Source of the DNA: Actinophytocola sp963826035
GTDB lineage: Bacteria > Actinomycetota > Actinomycetes > Mycobacteriales > Pseudonocardiaceae
Direction of reading: 5' to 3'
Assembly (NCBI GenBank): GCA_963826035.1
Contig: CAWGVZ010000010.1
Coordinates: 682,001 to 746,000 of the forward strand
Length of the DNA stretch: 64,000 bases
Part shown: positions 58,288-64,000 of the stretch, piece by piece
Position numbering within the stretch: position 1 is the first letter of the stretch
Layout of the letters: each line of letters begins with the position of its first letter
Position numbers and translations under genes: made by a program
The notes under the pieces: generated by a model
Databases searched by the model: none
What the model was told of the DNA's origin: nothing
Seen by the model: the letters and a program-made list of their open reading frames with translations, nothing else

Positions 58288-61200
58288 TCAGGAAATTTCG
58301 GCCACGGCCTTTTTGATCGCGTCGATTTCAGGGGTGTCGGGCCCTTGGCAGATCTCCAACGAGGTCCTCAGTTCGCGCCTGGCCTGGTCGCGCTCGCCCT
58401 GAGCGAGCAGCGCGAGCCCCTTGACGTGCAAGGCCCGCATCTGCCCGTACGGCGAGTTCACTTCCTGGTGAATCGTGAACGCGTTGCCGGCATGACGAAG
58501 GGCCTCGGCGTGGTCGGCCTTCAGGTGGGTGATCCACGCGAGGAGCGTTTCGGCGTCGCCGCGCAGGCGCAGCATTTCCCCCTGGTGCGCCAGCTTGATG
58601 GCGCGGTGGGCGTGTTCCGTGGCGCGGTCGAGCTCGCCTTCGGTCTTCTCGATCGACGCGAGTTGGAGCAGGGCTTCGATGTGGGCCTTCGTGTAGTCGA
58701 GGTTGTCGGACATCGTCAGCGCGGATTCCGCATGGGAGCGCGCTTCCGCCGTGAGTTCGAGCTCGTGGTAGATGCCGGCGAGGGAGACGAGGGAGTCGGT
58801 GATGTCGTATTCGTCGCCAAGCTCCTCGGCCGTGGCCAACGCCTTGGTCGCGTGGGTGGTCGATGCCTCGATGTTTCCGATTTTCGAGTAGGCATGGGCC
58901 AACCCGCGGAGCGCTTCCGATTCGAAGTGCTGGTCGCCGGCCTGCCGGTAGCACTCGAGCGCGAACAGGTGCTGCTCGAGAGCGGCGTCGAACTCTCCCC
59001 GGCGAATCATGATCATGCCGAGCGTGGCGTGCAACAAACCTTTGGTCGAGCTGCTGGACTTGGCGTCGATGAGGTCGAAGGCGGATAGTGCGTACTTCTT
59101 CGCGGCATCGAGTTGATCTCGCCACTCTTCGAGGATGCTGTAGTTCAACAGCGACAGCAGCTGGAGCGCGATGAAGTCGTGGGATTCGGCGATGCGCAGG
59201 GCTTCGTCGATCTGATCGGCCGCGTCCCGCAGGTGCCCCTGCGTCGCCAGTGCCTCGCTGAGGGCGATGCGAGCGCGCACCTCTCCTTCGGCGAACCCCA
59301 GTTCGAGGTGGTGGCTCAATTCGGCTCGAATGTGCGGAAGCGCGCGTTGCATATTCCGAATGCGCACGTAAACCGAGGAGAAAGCGGAGTGCATGGTGGC
59401 CATCGCACGGCGATTCTCGGCGTCGCGCGCGGCCTTCAATGCGATCTCGAACGCCCCGAGAGCCTCCATCCGGTACTCGCTGTGGGTCACGACATAAGCG
59501 CGCAGCGACTCGGACAGGTACCAGCCGATCTCAACCGGGCCGTACTGGGCGGTGTGGCGGATGGTCGCGATCAGGTTGGGAGCCTCGTCGCTCATCCACT
59601 GCGCGGCGTTCGGCACAACGGGATCCTGGTCGGCCGTCACGATGGTGGGGTGGTTGCGCGGCAGGCGGATCCACGTGGGATACAGGGCGTCAGCGGCCAC
59701 GTCGGCCGTGGTGACGTAGTAGCTGTGCAGCCGCGCGAGCGCGGCATGCAGGTCGGCCGGGTCGTCCTCGGTGACGCACCGGTCATGCGCGTAGAGCCGC
59801 ACGAGGTCGTGGAACCGGTAGTGCCGGGGCCTGCCGGGATGGATGAGGCTGGCCGCGGCCAGCTCACCGAGCAACTGCTCGGCCTGCGCGGAAGAGACGT
59901 CGGCCACGTGTTGCGCGCAGCTGCGGCAGAAGTCGGGTCCGGGGACGAGGCTCAGCATCCGGAACAGGCGGGCCGCGGCGGCGGTGAGGGTCCGGTAGGA
60001 CAGATCGAACACGGCGCGCACGGTGGCGCGCGGGTCATCGGCGATCGACAGCGCGGCGAGACGGTCGTGCTGCTCGAGTTCGGTGATGAAGTCGGGCAGC
60101 GGGCGCGAGCTGTGCAGGTAGGCGGTGGACGCGATGCGCATGGCCAGCGGCAGGTGCCCGCACAACTCGATGATCTGCCCGATGTCCGTGTCGGCCGGCA
60201 ACGGGGCGGTGGCCAGGATCGCGCGGACGAGTTGTTCGGCCTCCCGGGGTTGCAGCGGCGCCAGCTGGAGCAGGCGTGCTCCGGTCAGGGCGGCCAGACT
60301 CGGCATCTGCGACCGGCTGGTGATCAGCACCGCGGACTCGGGGGCGGCGGGAATGAGATCCTGCACCTGCTGGGCGTTCGCCGCGTTGTCCAGCACGAGC
60401 AGGACGCGGCGATCGACCACCAGGCTGCGATAGGTGTTGGTGAGGTCCTCGATCTCGGTCGGGACCTGAGTGGACGGTAGGCCGAGCGCGGGCAGGATCC
60501 GGCTGAGCACCCGCACCGGGCTCAGGGGCGTGTGCTCGGAGTAGCCGTGGAGATCGATGAACAGTTGCCCGTCCGGGAACCGGGTGCGTACTTCGTGGGC
60601 GAGTTTGACGGCGAACGCGCTCTTGCCCACCCCCGGCATTCCGCTGATCACGAGCACGGGTGCGCTCGCGCCGGACGGGTTGATCAACGCGGCTCGCGCC
60701 GTGGCCAGCTCACTGGCGCGCCCGACGAAGTCGCCGATGTCGGCCGGCAGCTGTGCGGGGGTGAGGCGCACGAGGGTGGCGGTGGCCGCGGCGGCGTTGG
60801 CGCTCTGGTCCAGGGTGTCGGTGAGGACCCCGTGATGGATGCGCTCGAGCTCGGGCCCCGGCGTGATGCCGAACTCGTGCGCCAGGTAGGCGCGCGCCTG
60901 CCGGTAGGCCGCGAGCGCCTCCACCCGCTTGCCGGAGCGGTAGAGCGCCACCATCAGCTGGGACCAGACGCGTTCGCGATCGGGGTGCCGGGCGATCATC
61001 GCGCGCAGGTCGGTGACCAGCTCGGCATGACGCCCGAGTTTCAGATACGCGTCAGCACGTTTCTCGACAGCCTGGCAGTACTCCTCGACCATGGCGTGCA
61101 CGGCACGCGCCTTCGCCATGCTCGGCGGCAGGCTCGCCAACGGCTTGTCGCCCCACAGCGCGAGCGCTTGGTCGAGCCGAGCGAGTTGCTCGGTGCCGCG

Positions 61201-61539
61201 CACGGTTTCGGCTTCACGCAGCAGACGGCGGAACCGCAACAGGTCCACCGAGGTGTCGGACACCGTGAGGCGGAACCCGTCCGGCAGGGCCGCGATCAGT
61301 TCGGGTGCCTCCAGCGTCCGGCGCAGCCGGCGGACGTATGCCTTCGCGCTTTCCCAGGCATCGCTCGGCGGCTCGTCGTCCCACAGCCACTCGACCAGCT
61401 CACTGATTGTCACGACCTGGTTGGCTCGCAACAACAGGCTGGCCAGTACCACCTGCTGGCTTCCCGCAGGAATGTGTAAGGGCTCGTCAGCACGCAGAAC
61501 AGCCATCGGCCCCAGGACACGGAACTCTATAACCGGCAC
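58288..61539 (-). CDS. AfsR/SARP-type transcriptional regulator with NB-ARC and TPR domains
   Basis: 1083 residues from GTG 61539 (another GTG at 61581 adds 14). Residues 1-95 are an OmpR-like DNA-binding domain (IEFRVLGPMAVLRADEPLHI) and ~95-245 are the BTAD domain with TPR-like helices (VWSQLMVALYRSGKRVEALA). An NB-ARC NTPase starts near 270 (DFVGRASELA), with P-loop GMPGVGKS at 300-307 and Walker B VLLVLDNAAN. The C-terminal ~400 residues are TPRs. AfsR-like proteins activate secondary-metabolite genes. Divergent from the peptide/SagB/MFS set, which it probably controls. Confidence 0.92.
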   Translation of the reverse strand: MPVIEFRVLGPMAVLRADEPLHIPAGSQQVVLASLLLRANQVVTISELVEWLWDDEPPSDAWESAKAYVRRLRRTLEAPELIAALPDGFRLTVSDTSVDLLRFRRLLREAETVRGTEQLARLDQALALWGDKPLASLPPSMAKARAVHAMVEEYCQAVEKRADAYLKLGRHAELVTDLRAMIARHPDRERVWSQLMVALYRSGKRVEALAAYRQARAYLAHEFGITPGPELERIHHGVLTDTLDQSANAAAATATLVRLTPAQLPADIGDFVGRASELATARAALINPSGASAPVLVISGMPGVGKSAFAVKLAHEVRTRFPDGQLFIDLHGYSEHTPLSPVRVLSRILPALGLPSTQVPTEIEDLTNTYRSLVVDRRVLLVLDNAANAQQVQDLIPAAPESAVLITSRSQMPSLAALTGARLLQLAPLQPREAEQLVRAILATAPLPADTDIGQIIELCGHLPLAMRIASTAYLHSSRPLPDFITELEQHDRLAALSIADDPRATVRAVFDLSYRTLTAAAARLFRMLSLVPGPDFCRSCAQHVADVSSAQAEQLLGELAAASLIHPGRPRHYRFHDLVRLYAHDRCVTEDDPADLHAALARLHSYYVTTADVAADALYPTWIRLPRNHPTIVTADQDPVVPNAAQWMSDEAPNLIATIRHTAQYGPVEIGWYLSESLRAYVVTHSEYRMEALGAFEIALKAARDAENRRAMATMHSAFSSVYVRIRNMQRALPHIRAELSHHLELGFAEGEVRARIALSEALATQGHLRDAADQIDEALRIAESHDFIALQLLSLLNYSILEEWRDQLDAAKKYALSAFDLIDAKSSSSTKGLLHATLGMIMIRRGEFDAALEQHLFALECYRQAGDQHFESEALRGLAHAYSKIGNIEASTTHATKALATAEELGDEYDITDSLVSLAGIYHELELTAEARSHAESALTMSDNLDYTKAHIEALLQLASIEKTEGELDRATEHAHRAIKLAHQGEMLRLRGDAETLLAWITHLKADHAEALRHAGNAFTIHQEVNSPYGQMRALHVKGLALLAQGERDQARRELRTSLEICQGPDTPEIDAIKKAVAEIS

Positions 61540-61806
61540 CTCACCGCCGTCCCCTTTCCTAGTTTCCGCCACGGCCCCCAACTACCCAGCGCACATGAGC
61601 CAATGCTGTTGGTTCCCCGCAGGATAAACCGCACCGGCCTCAGCGCGGTAAGCGTCCGCCAAACTGGGCCAAGACCCTTACCTGACAAGCCCATCAGGCC
61701 CGGTGATCATACGTGCGCGATCCGTAATGACTGTTCGCCTGCAACAGTCCCGCAACCCCTGTGCGGTACCCTCAGCGGGAGCCCCGCCCGGCCTGAGGAG
61801 CGCACG

Positions 61807-61911
61807 ATGAACACGTCTGCAGTCGACACCGTCGTCGTAGAGTTAACCGACGAACACCTGCCTGCCGAGGCCCTGATCGCCTGGGCGGAGCGGCCATCGG
61901 ACGCTCGCTGA
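61807..61911 (+). CDS. 34-residue peptide, candidate RiPP precursor
   Basis: ATG 61807 follows GAGGAGC at good spacing. The product begins MNTSAVDTVVVELTDEHLPA and ends LIAWAERPSDAR. An acidic, hydrophobic leader-like N-terminus and a short polar end fit a ribosomal peptide precursor. It has no Cys; its Ser/Thr are few, so azole formation would have little to act on. It lies 29 bases before a SagB-type dehydrogenase gene. No similarity to a named precursor class was recognised, so this is a candidate only. Confidence 0.45.
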   Translation: MNTSAVDTVVVELTDEHLPAEALIAWAERPSDAR

Positions 61912-61940
61912 CCTACACCGCCGGCCTGGCTGACCAGCAC

Positions 61941-63038
61941 GTGGACGACCCACTGCTGCGGATCTCGTCATGCGGCGCGTTGCTTTTGCACGCTGATCAG
62001 CTCGTTTGGTACGACACCTTGACCCATCGGCGCTTCGCCCTTGGCGAGGACGCCGATGTCGTGTTGCGCTGCTTCACCATCTGGCAACCATTGAACCAGG
62101 TGCGCAAGCACGCCCGCGACGACGACCACGCCCAGTTTCTGGTCACGCTCACCGAACGGCTGCGGGCCGCCAACGTCCTGATCACCTGGGAGTCGGAACG
62201 GCACCGGGTGGAGGACGCCAACGAGACCGCGTGGAGCCGCTGGGGCCGGCTCGCCGCGCTGTTCCACGCCGAGACGCGCAATCTCCGCGACCAAGAGTTC
62301 ATCACGACCGAGGCCGATCAGCAGCGGCTGCGGCAACGCCTCGACCACGAGCCCCCACCGCCGGTCTGCCGAGAACTTCCCACGACACAACGGATCGGTC
62401 TGGCGGCGGCCGACACGGCGCGGTGGGCGCGCTCCGACTTCCTGGACGTCCTGTCCCGCCGTCGCAGCACACGCCAGTTCAGCGACGAACCCGTGCCGTT
62501 CGAGGCGATCAGCGCACTGCTGCGCTGGAGCGGCGGGATCACCGCGCTCGACGAGCCCACCCAGACCGCCTTCAAGACCTCGCCGTCCGGGGGCGGCCGG
62601 CATCCCACGGAGATTTACGTGCACGCCCACCGGGTTGCCGGACTCGAGCCTGGGCTTTACCACCTGAACACCAAACGTGACGAACTCGAGCTCATCGGGC
62701 CGGCGCAGACCGCGGACTCCCTCGTGACGCTGCTCGGCGATCAGGGCTGGGTAGCGGGCAGCGGTTGCCTGGTGTTCTTCACCTCCGTACTCGAGCGCAG
62801 CACGTGGAAGTACTCCACCCCCCGCACGTACCGCACGCTCCACGTCGATGTCGGTCACCTCAGCCAGACCTGCTACCTGCTGGCCGCCGCGCTCGGGCTG
62901 GGGATCACCTTCACAGCAGCGATTCGAGATGAGCAACTGGAAGACCTGCTAGGCATTGACGCCGCCCATGAGTTGGTGATGGGCTGTTCAGTGATTGGGA
63001 TGCCAACCAGTATGCTCTCAATTGAATACGGAGAGTAG
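61941..63038 (+). CDS. SagB-type (ThcOx family) flavin dehydrogenase
   Basis: 365 residues from GTG 61941. The N-terminal ~160 residues have the small domain seen in SagB proteins, with FHAETRN at about 108-114. The nitroreductase domain starts near DFLDVLSRRRSTRQFSDEPV (residues 167-186, FMN phosphate contacts), then SPSGGGRHPTEIYVHAHRV and GLYHLNT. The C-terminal part has HVDVGHLSQTCYLLAAALGL and ends GMPTSMLSIEYGE. SagB enzymes oxidise azolines to azoles or act on other peptide-bound groups in RiPP pathways. Coupled to the MFS gene 18 bases downstream. Confidence 0.85.
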   Translation: MDDPLLRISSCGALLLHADQLVWYDTLTHRRFALGEDADVVLRCFTIWQPLNQVRKHARDDDHAQFLVTLTERLRAANVLITWESERHRVEDANETAWSRWGRLAALFHAETRNLRDQEFITTEADQQRLRQRLDHEPPPPVCRELPTTQRIGLAAADTARWARSDFLDVLSRRRSTRQFSDEPVPFEAISALLRWSGGITALDEPTQTAFKTSPSGGGRHPTEIYVHAHRVAGLEPGLYHLNTKRDELELIGPAQTADSLVTLLGDQGWVAGSGCLVFFTSVLERSTWKYSTPRTYRTLHVDVGHLSQTCYLLAAALGLGITFTAAIRDEQLEDLLGIDAAHELVMGCSVIGMPTSMLSIEYGE

Positions 63039-63056
63039 CCACAGAAGGGCGCTTAG

Positions 63057-64000
63057 TTGTCGGGGGCGGGCAAGGCACGCGGTGACCGCGTCACCTACGC
63101 GGACATTTTCGCCGTGCGTGAGTTCCGCGCGCTGTTCATCAGCCGAGGGTTGTCCACCATCGGCGACTATCTCGCGCGCGCGGCGCTGACCATCGCGGTC
63201 TTCGTCGAGACAGGGTCCACGGCCCTCATGGGCATCACCTTCGCCCTGACCCTGCTGCCAGACCTGATCGGCGGCCCGCTACTGGGCAGCCTGGCCGACC
63301 GGTTCCCCCGCCGCGCCGTCATGGTGGTCACCGACGTCGGACGAGCGCTCCTGCTGTTGGTCATGGCGATCCCTGGACTTCCACTGTTCGTGCTGTGGGC
63401 ACTGCTCTTCGTCATTCGGCTGCTGGATGGACCGTTCCTCAGCGCCTACCACTCCACCATGGCCGTCGTCCTGCCCGGCAAGCAGCAACTGGTGAAGGGG
63501 ACCGCGGTCAGCCAACTGGTCAACCACTTCGCCTACACGATCGGCTACGGCCTGGGGGGCTTGACCGTCGGGCTCACCGGGCTGTCCGTGGTCCTGGTGT
63601 TGAACGCCGGCACCTTCGTCGTGTCCGGCGTCGTGATCATGCTGGGACTGCTGGCCCGCCCGGCGACCGCCAGCCCCGACGCCCCGCCCACCCTGCTCGG
63701 CGCCGCCCGTGCCGCGACCCGCTACATCGCCGGGCACCCGCGACTGCGGGTGATCATGCTGTTCCCGTTCCCCATCGCCATCTCGCTCGTGTGCGAGACG
63801 CTCGCGGCGCCCTACGCGGCGCAGATCGGCCACGGATCGGCTGTCGCGGGGCTGTTGATGGGCGCCGCCCCCGCTGGCATCGTCATCGGGCTGTGGCTCC
63901 TGCCCATGATCATTCCGGACCAACGCGCCGGGCACGTCGTGGTCCTGTCGATCATGAGCTGTGTCCCGCTGGTGCTGTTCGCCGGTGCGCCTGGTCCGGT
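63057..64000 (+). CDS. MFS transporter, N-terminal part (cut by window edge)
   Basis: The TTG at 63057 after AGAAGGG is the only start before the first helix; a TAG lies directly upstream in frame. 314 codons are visible, about nine to ten helices: VREFRALFISRGLSTIGDYL, LMGITFALTLLPDLIGGPLL, motif A SLADRFPRRAVMV, LLDGPFLSAYHSTMAVVLPG, and later VIMLFPFPIAISLVCETLAA. It resembles actinobacterial MFS exporters in biosynthetic clusters. As the partner of the SagB gene it may export the finished product. Confidence 0.85.
   Translation, partial: MSGAGKARGDRVTYADIFAVREFRALFISRGLSTIGDYLARAALTIAVFVETGSTALMGITFALTLLPDLIGGPLLGSLADRFPRRAVMVVTDVGRALLLLVMAIPGLPLFVLWALLFVIRLLDGPFLSAYHSTMAVVLPGKQQLVKGTAVSQLVNHFAYTIGYGLGGLTVGLTGLSVVLVLNAGTFVVSGVVIMLGLLARPATASPDAPPTLLGAARAATRYIAGHPRLRVIMLFPFPIAISLVCETLAAPYAAQIGHGSAVAGLLMGAAPAGIVIGLWLLPMIIPDQRAGHVVVLSIMSCVPLVLFAGAPGP

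Noticed and set aside
1..64000. tRNA or rRNA genes
   Set aside because: No cloverleaf with a GGTTCGAATCC-type T-arm, or rRNA-like segment, was recognised by eye. A covariance-model scan would be needed to exclude them fully.

Overview
The window is high-GC actinobacterial DNA, most likely from a Pseudonocardiales genus (Lentzea, Saccharothrix or Actinokineospora type). Evidence: GC-biased third codon positions, many GTG starts and a few TTG starts, a mycothione reductase, a sortase-anchored LAETG surface protein, an AfsR/SARP regulator, and a conserved gene order. Read from right to left, dxr, rseP/rip1, ispG, GNAT, penicillin-binding protein, map, cobQ, mtr, cobA, proS, rimP and nusA follow the order known from the Mycobacterium tuberculosis Rv2840-Rv2870 region, with many lineage-specific genes inserted. 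Genus and species cannot be fixed from the sequence alone.

Layout. 0-9.9 kb: nusA (cut by the window edge), rimP, a lipoprotein and ferritin-like pair, a class V aminotransferase, small metabolic genes, proS and mtnA. 9.9-13.4 kb: a VOC protein, a RIO-type kinase and a DEAD-box RNA helicase. 13.9-18.1 kb: cobA/siroheme synthase, a thioredoxin-fold protein, a trypsin-like protease and cobL. 18.1-25.4 kb: a tightly coupled minus-strand operon livF-livG-fadD-(pentapeptide-rich ORF)-livH-livM-livJ. 25.5-32.5 kb: a BioF-like enzyme, a second trypsin, an M15-like lipoprotein, a TetR/redoxin pair and a MocR/aldo-keto reductase pair. 33.3-50 kb: M48 protease, PEBP, mycothione reductase, an LAETG surface protein, cobQ, map, a PBP, ispG, rseP and dxr. 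50-58 kb: drug-efflux MFS, methyltransferase, GT87, a PadR regulator with a palindromic operator, a run of broken genes and a CocE-type hydrolase. 58-64 kb: a large AfsR-type regulator divergent from a short peptide gene, a SagB-type dehydrogenase and an MFS exporter (cut by the right edge), which together look like a small RiPP-type cluster.

The most unusual content is intergenic. Arrays of 21-bp repeats lie in five gaps, each between convergent genes, usually as a direct array facing an inverted array. Two of these loci (32.6-33.1 kb and 52.5-53.1 kb) are copies of one composite element. Their outermost sequences have the same orientation, but the whole interior, about 450-520 bp, is inverted in one relative to the other. 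This suggests an invertible or twice-inserted element. Two copies of a 170-bp element with CTAGTGCCCC ends, and one 164-bp element with perfect 19-bp inverted ends, also sit directly after or between genes.

All calls are read from the sequence and from recalled protein-family features; no database search was run.
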